Part shown: positions 8,854 to 16,984 of the stretch, piece by piece
Layout: each line of letters starts with the position of its first letter
Numbering within the stretch: the first letter of the stretch is position 1
Assembly (NCBI GenBank): GCA_963787345.1
Contig: CAWBCW010000036.1
Span: 101,033-165,032 of the forward strand
Direction: 5' to 3'
DNA: 64,000 bases
Source of the DNA: Bacillus_BD sp963787345
GTDB taxonomy: Bacteria; Bacillota; Bacilli; Bacillales; Cytobacillaceae
Made by a program: the position numbers and the translations under genes
The notes under the pieces: model-generated
Seen by the model: the letters and a program-made list of their open reading frames with translations, nothing else
What the model was told of the DNA's origin: nothing
Databases searched by the model: none

Positions 8854-8870
8854 CTTTACACCTACCCTTA

Positions 8871-8899
8871 TTGACTCTTTTAGTTCACTTTTTTATAAT
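8871..8899 (+). promoter_or_regulatory. sigma-A promoter of the TetR gene
   Basis: TTGACT (8871-8876), 17-base spacer, TATAAT (8894-8899). Its -10 box overlaps the -10 box of the opposite swrC promoter. Confidence 0.75.
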
Positions 8900-8923
8900 A
8901 ATGACTAGTTGGTCACTTGTCAA
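8895..8923 (-). promoter_or_regulatory. sigma-A promoter of swrC
   Basis: Minus strand TTGACA (8923-8918), 17-base spacer, TATTAT (8900-8895). The spacer contains the palindrome at 8902-8915. Confidence 0.78.
8902..8915. promoter_or_regulatory. Candidate TetR operator between swrC and its regulator
   Basis: TGACTAGTTGGTCA: TGAC and GTCA arms around six bases. It fills the spacer of the swrC promoter and the start site of the TetR promoter, so one bound dimer would block both. Confidence 0.6.
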
Positions 8924-8950
8924 CGAAAGACACTAGGAGAGATTGTAAAG

Positions 8951-9781
8951 ATGACAAAGAAACAATTAATTATGGAAAAGGCCGCAGAGCTTTTTGCTAA
9001 ACAAGGTTTTGACGCTACTTCTATTCAGCAAATCACTGATTACTGTGGGATTTCTAAAGGAGCCTTTTACTTAACATTCAAGTCGAAGGATGAATTGATT
9101 GAAACCCTCATTGATCAATTTATGATGCAGATCATTTCAGAGATTGACTATATAGTCAATCATTCAAAAGATGAACAGACGATCTTGTTTGATTTTTATT
9201 ACACTTCGTACCATTTTTTCCAGAGACATTCAAATTTTTCCAAGATATTTATTAAAGAACAAATGCAATCCCTTAATGAGGAAGTGTTAGTGAAATTACG
9301 TTCATATAATGAAATGATTGAGAAAATAATTCTGTCAATGATCCATCGTTTATATGGAGAAAGAGCGAGAGAGTGCAAGTATGATTTAATGTACTGTATA
9401 AAAGGTTTTTTAAACATCTATGCGGAATTGTTTTTATATTATAGTGTGCCTGTAGACTTACAATCAATGTGTCATTCGCTTGTAGAAAAAACAAACCTCA
9501 TCGCGAAGCACTCAACGGTTCCGTTTATGACTGAGGAGATGAGGCATTTATTACAACCTATTAATGAGGAAATTACCAACGAACACCTCCTTGATATTGT
9601 CGAGCAGAGAATTAGCGAATTAGAAGAGTCGCTTGAGAAAGATTCATTGATTTTGTTACATGATGATTTGGAGAAGCCTTCCTACCAGCCGGCCATTGTA
9701 AAAGGATTAATTGAAAATATCCGAAACCACCCTGATTGTAAGTGGATTGCCAATGTACTGCTCCATTACTATCAATTTTAA
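8951..9781 (+). CDS. yerO: TetR family repressor, YerO type
   Basis: Repressor of 276 residues. The N-terminal helix-turn-helix is typical of TetR (KAAELFAKQGFDATSIQQITDYCGISKGAFYLTFKSKDEL); the long C-terminal half is the ligand and dimer domain. The length and the divergent position beside an RND pump match B. subtilis YerO next to yerP/swrC, hence the symbol. I start at the ATG at 8951, nine bases after AGGAGA; the upstream in-frame start lies in the operator region. It probably represses swrC and itself through the palindrome at 8902-8915. Confidence 0.85.
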   Translation: MTKKQLIMEKAAELFAKQGFDATSIQQITDYCGISKGAFYLTFKSKDELIETLIDQFMMQIISEIDYIVNHSKDEQTILFDFYYTSYHFFQRHSNFSKIFIKEQMQSLNEEVLVKLRSYNEMIEKIILSMIHRLYGERARECKYDLMYCIKGFLNIYAELFLYYSVPVDLQSMCHSLVEKTNLIAKHSTVPFMTEEMRHLLQPINEEITNEHLLDIVEQRISELEESLEKDSLILLHDDLEKPSYQPAIVKGLIENIRNHPDCKWIANVLLHYYQF

Positions 9782-9919
9782 ACCAAGAGAAGTTCATCTT
9801 TCTGAGCGAGACCTATGTGGCGCCTTCTTGCTGTTCACAGGTTTCTTTATACATGTTCGCATAATTTGACAAATAATGATAAACTACTTTCAGATTATAT
9901 GTAGATGGAGGGACATCCC

Positions 9920-10468
9920 TTGCAAGAAGAGAAAGATACGAATAGTTGGGAAAAGCATGAAGATATCCTTGAAATGTTTATACAGACGATTGCTAGAAAT
10001 ATGAATCTATATGGAATAAATCCTTCAGTTGGAAGGCTGTACGGGGTATTATATTTTTCTGAACACTCGATGACTCTTGATGATATGCGTGAAGCTTTAG
10101 CGATGAGTAAAACGAGCATGTCTACAGGTGTTCGAGCATTATCTGACATGAAAATGGTAGAGTCTATTTACAAAAAGGGCGTACGTAAAGATCTATATCA
10201 AACCGAAGAGGACTGGTATAAATCCTTTACTTCTTTATTCGGGACTCGTTGGAGAAACCAAACAGAGACAAATATTGAGGAAGCAGAGGAAGCCATCGAG
10301 AAGTTGCAAGATCTGCAGCAAAAAACAGATGACGAAGCATTAATTAATAAAATTAACAATGATTTAGAAAAGCTAACTTATGCGAAAAATTATTATAAAT
10401 GGCTAATGAGTCTTATTAAGGTAATTGAATCAGGAGAAATTTTTCAGTTTGTTCCAAAAAATGAATAA
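9920..10468 (+). CDS. opuAR: GbsR family repressor, OpuAR type
   Basis: MarR-superfamily regulator of 182 residues in the GbsR family, which senses choline or glycine betaine. The winged helix-turn-helix is LDDMREALAMSKTSMSTGVRALSDMKMVES, and the family hallmark YKKGVRKDLYQTEEDWYKSF follows. It sits directly upstream of the opuA operon, as the repressor OpuAR does in some Bacillus species, so control of opuA is likely. I start at the TTG at 9920, six bases after GGAGGGA; the ATG at 9905 lies on that ribosome site. A perfect inverted repeat at 10632-10657 is a candidate operator. Confidence 0.85.
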   Translation: MQEEKDTNSWEKHEDILEMFIQTIARNMNLYGINPSVGRLYGVLYFSEHSMTLDDMREALAMSKTSMSTGVRALSDMKMVESIYKKGVRKDLYQTEEDWYKSFTSLFGTRWRNQTETNIEEAEEAIEKLQDLQQKTDDEALINKINNDLEKLTYAKNYYKWLMSLIKVIESGEIFQFVPKNE

Positions 10469-10474
10469 CTTTGC

Positions 10475-10508
10475 AGGGAATCTGAACCAGTGATGGGGTC
10501 GATTCCCT
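10475..10508 (+). terminator. Terminator of the GbsR-family gene
   Basis: AGGGAATC (10475-10482) pairs with GATTCCCT (10501-10508), followed by TTTTATTTT. Confidence 0.75.
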
Positions 10509-10631
10509 TTTTATTTTAACTGAATACTAATTATTTAAAACTGTTTTAACCCTCCCCAAGGATTTGGGAGGATTTTGGCGAAAAACGGAGAATCATCGAT
10601 TATTATTTGTACAGAATAAACTGTATGTAAA

Positions 10632-10657
10632 TTACAAACGGTTTATCACGTTTGTAA
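10632..10657. promoter_or_regulatory. Perfect 9-bp inverted repeat upstream of opuA, candidate operator
   Basis: TTACAAACG (10632-10640) and CGTTTGTAA (10649-10657) around eight bases, 120 bases before opuAA. A looser copy (GTTTGTAC, ATGTAAATTAC) lies just upstream. Binding by the GbsR-type protein is inferred from position only. I see no confident -35/-10 pair for opuA in this stretch. Confidence 0.45.
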
Positions 10658-10777
10658 AACACAATTAACTCATGTATATTGATAAAGTAATTCAAATATA
10701 ACAGGGCATTTAGTCGGAGATAATCCGTCGTATAAAGTATTTGATAGATAACTAATCTTAAAGAAGAGGTGATGAAT

Positions 10778-11974
10778 TTGCCCATAATTGAAGTGAAAGA
10801 TTTAACAAAGATCTTTGGTAAGAATACCAAACAGGCGTTGAAATCTTTAGATGAAGGCAAATCTAAAGAAACAATTCTTAAAGAAACTGGATGTACAGTC
10901 GGTGTAAATCGATCTTCCTTTTCAGTGGAACCTGGTGAAATATTTGTCATCATGGGCCTTTCTGGCAGTGGTAAATCCACGTTAATTCGATTAATTAATA
11001 GACTGATAGAGCCTACACAAGGAAGTATTTTGATCGATGATGAGGATTTGGCAAAGCTTGATAAAGCCTCCCTTCGTAAAGTAAGAAGAGAAAAATTGAG
11101 TATGGTATTTCAGCAATTCGCATTATTTCCACATCGTACCATTCTACAAAACGCAGCTTATGGATTAGAAGTTCAAAATATACCAAAAGAGGAACGGGAA
11201 AAACGAGCGACAGAAGCTCTCGAATTAGTTGGATTAGGTCATTATCTTCACCAAAAACCTGGACAACTATCCGGCGGAATGCAACAGCGTGTTGGACTTG
11301 CACGTGCTCTTGCTAATGATCCGAAGGTACTTTTGATGGATGAAGCATTTTCTGCATTAGATCCGCTGATTCGCAAAGACATGCAGGATCAACTCCTCGA
11401 TTTACAATCAACTATGAAAAAAACGATCGTATTTATTACCCATGATTTAGATGAAGCATTACGTCTTGGCGACCGGATCGCAATTATGAGAGACGGGGTA
11501 ATCGTTCAAATCGGTACACCTGAAGAAATTCTTGTAAATCCAGCGAATTCTTATGTTGAGCGATTTGTAGAAGATGTTGACCGTTCGAAAGTATTGACTG
11601 CCCATCATATTATGAAGCGTCCAGAAGCAATCATTCTCGAAAAACATGGACCTAGAGTTGCACTTGAAAGAATGCGTGAAGCGGGGATCTCATCGATTTT
11701 TGTTACGAATAACCAAAGAAAGTTATGCGGCTATGTAACAGCTGATGATGCCTTGGATGCAAGAAATAATGGGGTATCAGATTTAAAAACCATTATTAAG
11801 ACAGATGTACCAAGAGTTGGGAGAGACACAACGATAAATGATATTTTCTCGATCATTTATGGCTCCCCTATTCCTGTAGCTGTTGTTGAAGATGAAAAAT
11901 TAGCCGGAATCATCGTTCGGGGTACAGTCATTGGGGCCCTTGCCGGAGAAAGCGAGGTGAACCTGGATGCTTAA
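10778..11974 (+). CDS. opuAA: Glycine betaine ABC transporter ATP-binding subunit OpuAA
   Basis: ATPase of the OpuA osmoprotectant importer, about 398 residues. The N-terminal extension, Walker A GLSGSGKST, signature LSGGMQQRVGLARAL and Walker B VLLMDEAFSALDP are followed by two CBS domains (from about residue 280: HHIMKRPEAIILEKHGPRVAL), which in OpuA sense ionic strength. The sequence follows B. subtilis OpuAA along its length. I choose the TTG at 10778, eight bases after AGAGG, over the ATG at 10772. opuAA overlaps opuAB by 8 bases. Osmotic induction is expected from the family. Confidence 0.93.
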   Translation: MPIIEVKDLTKIFGKNTKQALKSLDEGKSKETILKETGCTVGVNRSSFSVEPGEIFVIMGLSGSGKSTLIRLINRLIEPTQGSILIDDEDLAKLDKASLRKVRREKLSMVFQQFALFPHRTILQNAAYGLEVQNIPKEEREKRATEALELVGLGHYLHQKPGQLSGGMQQRVGLARALANDPKVLLMDEAFSALDPLIRKDMQDQLLDLQSTMKKTIVFITHDLDEALRLGDRIAIMRDGVIVQIGTPEEILVNPANSYVERFVEDVDRSKVLTAHHIMKRPEAIILEKHGPRVALERMREAGISSIFVTNNQRKLCGYVTADDALDARNNGVSDLKTIIKTDVPRVGRDTTINDIFSIIYGSPIPVAVVEDEKLAGIIVRGTVIGALAGESEVNLDA

Positions 11975-12824
11975 TGGAATACTAGAGATTATACCCGAAA
12001 TTCAAATTGCCAAAGCAACAGAAAAAGTAACCGATTGGTTAACCGATACCTTTGCATTTATATTTGATCCTATCAATAAGCATTTTGGAAACTTTATGGA
12101 ATTTTTGGCGGAAGATGTATTGTTAGCCATTCCTCCTGTTATCTTCATTCTATTCGTTGCCTTATTAGCATTTTTCATATCTGGTAAAAAACTAGGGTTA
12201 GCCGCTTTCTCGATTGTCGGGCTGTGGTTAATTTATAACCAAGGACACTGGGAAGATTTAATGAATACCGTAACACTCGTATTACTCGCAAGTGTTTTAT
12301 CGATCATCATAGGCGTTCCAATTGGAATCTTAATGTCAAAAAGCAAAACAGCTAATGCCATTTTCAAACCGATCTTAGACTTTATGCAGACAATGCCAGC
12401 TTTTGTCTACTTAATTCCAGCTGTTGCCTTCTTTGGAATTGGGATGGTACCAGGTGTATTCGCGTCCTTAATTTTCGCAACACCGCCAACAGTCCGATTT
12501 ACAAACTTAGGAATTCGACAAGTACCAAGAGAATTAGTAGAAGCATCAGATGCATTTGGTAGTACGGGAATGCAAAAGCTGTTAAAGGTTGAACTGCCAA
12601 TGGCTAAATCAACGATTATGGCAGGTATTAACCAAACCGTGATGTTGGCCCTTTCCATGGTCGTTATCGCATCAATGATTGGTGCTCCAGGTCTTGGTAG
12701 ACAAGTTCTTTCATCTTTACAGCGTGCCCAAGTCGGTACAGGCTTTGTCGCTGGTTTAGGGATTGTAATTTTAGCAATCATCATTGACCGCTTAACACAA
12801 AACATTAATAAAAAGAAAGCTTAA
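11967..12824 (+). CDS. opuAB: Glycine betaine ABC transporter permease OpuAB
   Basis: Membrane subunit of OpuA, 285 residues. A soluble N-terminal segment (about 45 residues) is followed by an amphipathic stretch and about seven helices. The ATPase-coupling EAA loop is LVEASDAFGSTGMQKLLKVELPMA, and DFMQTMPAFVYLIPAVAFFGIGMVPG is conserved in ProW/OpuAB. Translation is coupled to opuAA by the ATG lying in its last codons, with AGGTGA upstream. It should form a dimer and receive betaine from the lipoprotein encoded by opuAC downstream. Confidence 0.93.
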   Translation: MLNGILEIIPEIQIAKATEKVTDWLTDTFAFIFDPINKHFGNFMEFLAEDVLLAIPPVIFILFVALLAFFISGKKLGLAAFSIVGLWLIYNQGHWEDLMNTVTLVLLASVLSIIIGVPIGILMSKSKTANAIFKPILDFMQTMPAFVYLIPAVAFFGIGMVPGVFASLIFATPPTVRFTNLGIRQVPRELVEASDAFGSTGMQKLLKVELPMAKSTIMAGINQTVMLALSMVVIASMIGAPGLGRQVLSSLQRAQVGTGFVAGLGIVILAIIIDRLTQNINKKKA

Positions 12825-12889
12825 GTTTGTATCTTTTCATTGCGAAAAGTTCAATAAATATAGTTTTAAAAAAGGAGACAAATAAATTT

Positions 12890-13793
12890 ATGTTAAAAAA
12901 GAATTGGAAACGTCTTAGTATGGCTGCAGGCCTTTCATTAACTTTATTTGCAGCAGGTTGTGGATCAAGTGATTCAGACGAAGAAAATACATGAAAAAAC
13001 CACTTCTGTTGGTAACGGTCAAGAAGTTGAATTAGCCTATGTTGAATGGGATTCAGAAGTAGCTTCAACTCATGTTATCGGAAAAGTGTTAGAGGATTTA
13101 GGTTATGATGTAAAATTAACGCCTCTTGATAATGCCGTGATGTGGCAAGCAGTTACAACAGGTGAGGCAGATGCAATGGTATCCGCTTGGTTACCAGGAA
13201 CTCACGTTTCTCAATATGAAGAATATGGCGATCAACTGGTTGACCTTGGTCCAAACTTAGATGGTGCTGCAATCGGACTAGTAGTTCCAACGTATATGGA
13301 AGATGTAAATTCAATTGAAGATTTAGCTGATCATGCTGAAAAAACAATTACTGGAATTGAACCTGGTGCTGGTGTTGTAGCTGCATCAGAACGCTCGCTG
13401 TCCGATTACCCAAATCTTGAAGACTGGAAAGTACAGACATCTTCAAGTGGTGCAATGGCAACAACATTAGGACAAGCCTATAAAAACAAAGAAGAAATTG
13501 TTGTAACAGGATGGACTCCACACTGGAAATTCCAACAATATGAATTAAAGTATTTAGAAGATCCGAAAGGCACATTTGGTGAAGCAGAATCAATTCATAC
13601 GATGGTACGTCAAGGCTTAGAAGAAGATATGCCTGAAGCTTATCAAGTTCTTGATAACTTCTACTGGACACCAGCAGATATGGAAGAAATTATGTTAGCT
13701 GTTCAAAATGGTGAAGATCCAGAAGACGCTGCTGTTGCATGGATTGAAGCAAACCAAGACCGTGTAGATGAGTGGACAGAAGGAATCGAATAA
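12890..13793 (+). pseudogene. opuAC: Glycine betaine-binding lipoprotein OpuAC, frameshifted after the lipobox
   Basis: Extracellular betaine-binding lipoprotein of OpuA. Translation from the ATG at 12890 (ribosome site AAAGGAGA) gives a normal lipoprotein signal ending LTLFAAGCGSS, then stops at a TGA at 12992-12994 after 34 codons. The whole mature domain continues in the next frame (HEKTTSVGNGQEVELAYVEW to the stop at 13793), including the aromatic box region and the C-terminal tail expected of OpuAC. Removing one base between about 12976 and 12994 restores one protein. As written, no lipid-anchored binding protein would be made. It is either a recent mutation or a sequence error. Confidence 0.88.
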
Positions 13794-13807
13794 TTAAAAA
13801 GACAGAT

Positions 13808-13843
13808 AGACAAGTAGAGAGAATATAATCGCTCTACTTGTCT
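13808..13843. terminator. Bidirectional terminator after opuA
   Basis: AGACAAGTAGAG (13808-13819) pairs with CTCTACTTGTCT (13832-13843), followed by TTTTCTATTTT. The 3' arm overlaps the last codons of the converging gene. Confidence 0.85.
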
Positions 13844-14430
13844 TTTTCTATTTTATACACATCTCCACTTTGTGTTAAATGCTTGTTCAATACCTCTGCC
13901 ATCTTTTCTTTCATTTCCTTAGAAGTCACAATAAGACTGATTGGAAAAATCCTTTGTTCAATGATTAACTCATAGCTGTCGTTGTTAACTTCCTTTGAAT
14001 ATCCATAAAATCTGTGGTCCTTATCAATCGGAATAAACTGAAAGGATTTAACTTTTTTCCAGGCAATAAAGCGACTGCCACATAATAAACCATCATCTAC
14101 GATTGCAAACACATTAAGAAAATTATGTAAATTACTCATGGCGATCAATACGAATAAATAATATGACCACGGAATCCCTCCCGTTATGATCCCTAAAATA
14201 TACATTACGATCAAAAACAACAGCAATAGATAATATAAGATCATACCACCCTTATGATTCGCATACGTCGGAAATTTAATCGGCTTTTGAGGGTCTTTGC
14301 GGATTTTTAGCACTTCTTCCTGAGTCGCTGGCAAAATTGGGGGCTTTTTCATTTTAAACAAAAGCTGTGTGAATTTATAAATGTTGTAACCGATGGCTAT
14401 GATCACTAAGATATTCATTACGAACTTCAA
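13834..14430 (-). CDS. Membrane protein of unknown function
   Basis: Protein of 198 residues that I do not recognise. It has one hydrophobic N-terminal helix, a linker (PPILPATQEEVLKIRKDPQKP), two or three further helices (MILYYLLLLFLIVMYILGIITGG and YYLFVLIAMSNLHNFL), and a soluble C-terminal domain of about 85 residues with a beta-rich pattern like the PH-type domains that follow helix pairs in other Bacillus proteins. I start at the TTG at 14430, eight bases after GGGGG; the GTG at 14439 lies in the ribosome site. It stands alone between opuA and the GH3 gene. Confidence 0.65.
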   Translation of the reverse strand: MKFVMNILVIIAIGYNIYKFTQLLFKMKKPPILPATQEEVLKIRKDPQKPIKFPTYANHKGGMILYYLLLLFLIVMYILGIITGGIPWSYYLFVLIAMSNLHNFLNVFAIVDDGLLCGSRFIAWKKVKSFQFIPIDKDHRFYGYSKEVNNDSYELIIEQRIFPISLIVTSKEMKEKMAEVLNKHLTQSGDVYKIEKDK

Positions 14431-14630
14431 GCTCGTCACCCCCTTTGTTAAATGTAAACTTCTATTTATTTAAGTCCCGTCCAAGCATAGAAAGGCAGAA
14501 TATTACTCTTTTCGACATCCGGAGATAATAATCCTTTTTTGCTCGCTGAATATCCTTACTCCCCCTGACCTTCCAAATTGTGTCATTTACTTTAACTTTT
14601 CAACTTGCCCCATGATAAACTGAATTATTT

Positions 14631-14650
14631 TTGATATACTAGTATACAAG
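14631..14650. promoter_or_regulatory. Near-perfect 20-bp palindrome upstream of the GH3 gene
   Basis: TTGATATACTAGTATACAAG: the core TATACTAGTATA is symmetric and the outer TTG/CAA match. GTATAC-type sites of this shape are bound by GntR/HutC-family sugar regulators. No such regulator is in the window. Confidence 0.4.
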
Positions 14651-14662
14651 AGCTGTTTGTAA

Positions 14663-14679
14663 GTGATTATTATAATCAC
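14663..14679. promoter_or_regulatory. Perfect 17-bp palindrome upstream of the GH3 gene
   Basis: GTGATTAT-T-ATAATCAC, 85 bases before the GH3 start and 12 bases after the preceding palindrome. Probably an operator; the binding protein is unknown. Nothing else recognisable lies in 14431-14763. Confidence 0.45.
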
Positions 14680-14763
14680 CCCCATATTTTTAAGAATATA
14701 GCATTGTTTATGGGAAAACCTATCATTATAAGAGTTCAATCTCAATTATAAAGGAGAATACAT

Positions 14764-16524
14764 ATGACAAAAGTCAATTTGAAAGCGAAGCCATTCAATC
14801 TTAACGATGAAGATGTTAAATGGGTACAAGAAACAATCAATTCAATGACCATTGAAGAAAAGATCGGTCAATTATTTGTTAACATGGGATCAAGTCGTAC
14901 AGAAGAATATTTAACAGATACGGTCAATACCTATCATATTGGTGCTGTTCGCTATAATCCTGGTACAGCAGAAGAAGTCTATGACCAAAATAAGATTCTT
15001 CAAGAAAAAAGCAAAATTCCTATGCTTATTGCAGCAAATACAGAAGCAGGTGGGAATGGAGCTTGTACAGATGGAACAGAAGTCGGCGTTGAAGTGAAAA
15101 TTGGAGCAACAAACGATCCAAAATGGGCGTATGAAATGGGTCGTGTTTCGGGTGTGGAAGCATCTGCGATTGGCTGTAACTGGAGCTTTGCTCCAATCGT
15201 TGACATTAACTATAACTGGCGTAACCCGATCATCTCAAGTCGTTCATTCGGTTCTGATCCAGATTTAGTTTTAGAAATGAGCCTTGCTTATATGAAGGGA
15301 ATTCAAGAAAGTGGAATTGCCCCTGCAGCAAAACACTGGCCTGGTGATGGAATTGATGAGCGCGATCAGCATTTATCATTCAGCGTTAACAGCTTATCTA
15401 CTGAAGAATGGGATAAAACATACGGTAAAGTATACAAAGGCTTAATTGATGCAGGTCTCCCTTCAATCATGGCTGGACATATTCATTTACCAGCATATGA
15501 AAGACATTTTAATCCAGATATAAAAGACGAAGACCTAATGCCAGCAACCCTTTCCAAAGAGATTACAACAGATCTATTACGTGGAAAATTAGGATTTAAC
15601 GGCGTTGTTGTAACAGATGCCAGCCATATGCTTGGTTTAACTGGTGCGATGAGCCGAAGCAAACTCATCCCTACATCCATTGCAGCAGGCTGCGACTTAT
15701 TCTTATTCTTCAACGATCCAGATGAAGATTTCGGTTATATGATGGATGGTTACAAAGAAGGGATCATTACAGAAGAACGTCTGCAAGAAGCATTAGAGCG
15801 GATTCTAGGCTTAAAAGCTAGCTTAGGGCTTCATAAAAAGGCAAAAACGGAAATCTTACTGCCAAAAGAAGAAGCACTAGCAAAAGTTGGTCTTCCTGAA
15901 AATAAAGCACTTTTCAAACAAGTAGCTGACAATGCCATCACATTAGTGAAAGATAAACAAGATGTTTGGCCTGTCACTCCTGAAAAGTACAAACGTATCC
16001 TATTAGTTGATGTTAAAGGCGTTCAAGGTGGATTCGGTGCCATGCTCGGCGGAAAAGAAAAAGCCGTTGATATCATGAAAGATTTACTAGAAGAGCAAGG
16101 TTTTGAAGTTGCTATTTGGGAATCAACGGAAGAAAAAATTATGAAACTTCCTGAAGAAGAACGTGCCGCAGCCATTGCCAACGTCTATGCTCAAAAGAGA
16201 CCGATTTCTGAGTTAACGGATAACTATGATTTAATCATTAATATTGCCAATGTTAACCCGGGAACAGTTCAAAGAATTGTTTGGCCGGCAAGTAAAGGAA
16301 CACCAGATATTCCATTCTATATCCATGAAGTTCCGACCATCTTTATTTCTGTTCAGTACCCATACCATCTTCCTGATGTACCGCAAGTTAAAACATACAT
16401 CAATGCGTATGACAGCAGAAAAGCCAACTTAGAAGTACTTCTTGAAAAATTAATGGGACGTTCTGAATTTAAAGGCGAAAGCCCTGCAGATGCATTCTGC
16501 GGATTTGTTGATACACGTATTTAA
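14764..16524 (+). CDS. Glycoside hydrolase family 3, beta-N-acetylhexosaminidase type
   Basis: Cytoplasmic exo-glycosidase of 586 residues without signal peptide. The N-terminal barrel has the NagZ-type motif KHWPGDGIDERDQHLS, which supplies the Asp/His acid-base pair, and a nucleophile loop VVTDASHMLG; a C-terminal alpha/beta domain (from about residue 390) follows, as in two-domain GH3 enzymes. It would remove N-acetylglucosamine or a related sugar from wall or chitin fragments. The loop GGNGACTDGTEVGVEVKIG replaces the usual substrate-loop sequence, so the sugar may differ. The start follows AAAGGAG. Two palindromes lie upstream; the gene is monocistronic. Confidence 0.85.
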   Translation: MTKVNLKAKPFNLNDEDVKWVQETINSMTIEEKIGQLFVNMGSSRTEEYLTDTVNTYHIGAVRYNPGTAEEVYDQNKILQEKSKIPMLIAANTEAGGNGACTDGTEVGVEVKIGATNDPKWAYEMGRVSGVEASAIGCNWSFAPIVDINYNWRNPIISSRSFGSDPDLVLEMSLAYMKGIQESGIAPAAKHWPGDGIDERDQHLSFSVNSLSTEEWDKTYGKVYKGLIDAGLPSIMAGHIHLPAYERHFNPDIKDEDLMPATLSKEITTDLLRGKLGFNGVVVTDASHMLGLTGAMSRSKLIPTSIAAGCDLFLFFNDPDEDFGYMMDGYKEGIITEERLQEALERILGLKASLGLHKKAKTEILLPKEEALAKVGLPENKALFKQVADNAITLVKDKQDVWPVTPEKYKRILLVDVKGVQGGFGAMLGGKEKAVDIMKDLLEEQGFEVAIWESTEEKIMKLPEEERAAAIANVYAQKRPISELTDNYDLIINIANVNPGTVQRIVWPASKGTPDIPFYIHEVPTIFISVQYPYHLPDVPQVKTYINAYDSRKANLEVLLEKLMGRSEFKGESPADAFCGFVDTRI

Positions 16525-16543
16525 TCTACTTAAATAATAATTG

Positions 16544-16584
16544 AAAGCCCAAAACCCTTTTAAACAAAAGGGTTTTGGGCTTTT
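16544..16584 (+). terminator. Terminator of the GH3 gene
   Basis: AAAGCCCAAAACCCTTTT pairs perfectly with AAAAGGGTTTTGGGCTTTT across a 4-base loop, with T run. Confidence 0.92.
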
Positions 16585-16613
16585 CCATGAAATCGCACAG
16601 TTTAAATAATTAA

Positions 16614-16626
16614 GGCTGTTTTCGTA
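16614..16626. repeat. Left terminal inverted repeat of the IS
   Basis: GGCTGTTTTCGTA, identical to the reverse complement of 18064-18076. Confidence 0.88.
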
Positions 16627-16764
16627 AACTTTGTTGCTTTTATTGCAAAATAATTAATGTGATATAATTAGATAGTAGAAAAAGTTATATAGTAATTGTA
16701 TAGGGATTTGAATATGATAAATTAGAGATAGAAGTCAAATTAATTTTTAGGAGGCGAAGCAACT

Positions 16765-16947
16765 GTGACTAACAAAATTTTAAACTTCGTTGTTTTTGCT
16801 CTAATATTGTCTTCGGTAGTAATTAGTAGTTTAGAAGGACTTTACACCTTCAAAACGGTATTTTACAATGTTGCATTGGCTATGTTCGTTTTGATTGTCT
16901 GTGTGTATCTGTATAAATATACAAAAAGAAACAAAAAGGCAGATTAA
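16765..16947 (+). CDS. Small two-helix membrane protein carried by the IS
   Basis: Protein of 60 residues that I do not recognise: two hydrophobic stretches (ILNFVVFALILSSVVISS and NVALAMFVLIVCVYLY) and a basic tail YTKRNKKAD. It starts with GTG behind GGAGGCGA. It lies wholly inside the insertion sequence, between the left repeat and the transposase, and reads against the transposase. Passenger genes occur in several IS1595 subgroups; this one has no visible catalytic motif. It could affect membrane traffic, be a toxin-like peptide, or be incidental. Confidence 0.65.
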   Translation: MTNKILNFVVFALILSSVVISSLEGLYTFKTVFYNVALAMFVLIVCVYLYKYTKRNKKAD

Positions 16948-16952
16948 GCAAG

Positions 16953-16979
16953 AAGGGTAGCATTCGCTATCCTTTTTTT
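16953..16979. terminator. Bidirectional terminator inside the IS
   Basis: AAGGGTAGC (16953-16961) pairs with GCTATCCTT (16966-16974), followed by TTTTTATT; AAGAAGG lies on the other side for the minus strand. Confidence 0.75.
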
Positions 16980-16984
16980 ATTGC

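Noticed and set aside
12970..13000. Programmed +1 frameshifting in opuAC, prompted by a TGA at the shift point
   Set aside because: No slippery codon pair like CTT-TGA and no internal ribosome-like stimulator is present, and OpuAC genes are not known to use it; mutation or read error is simpler.
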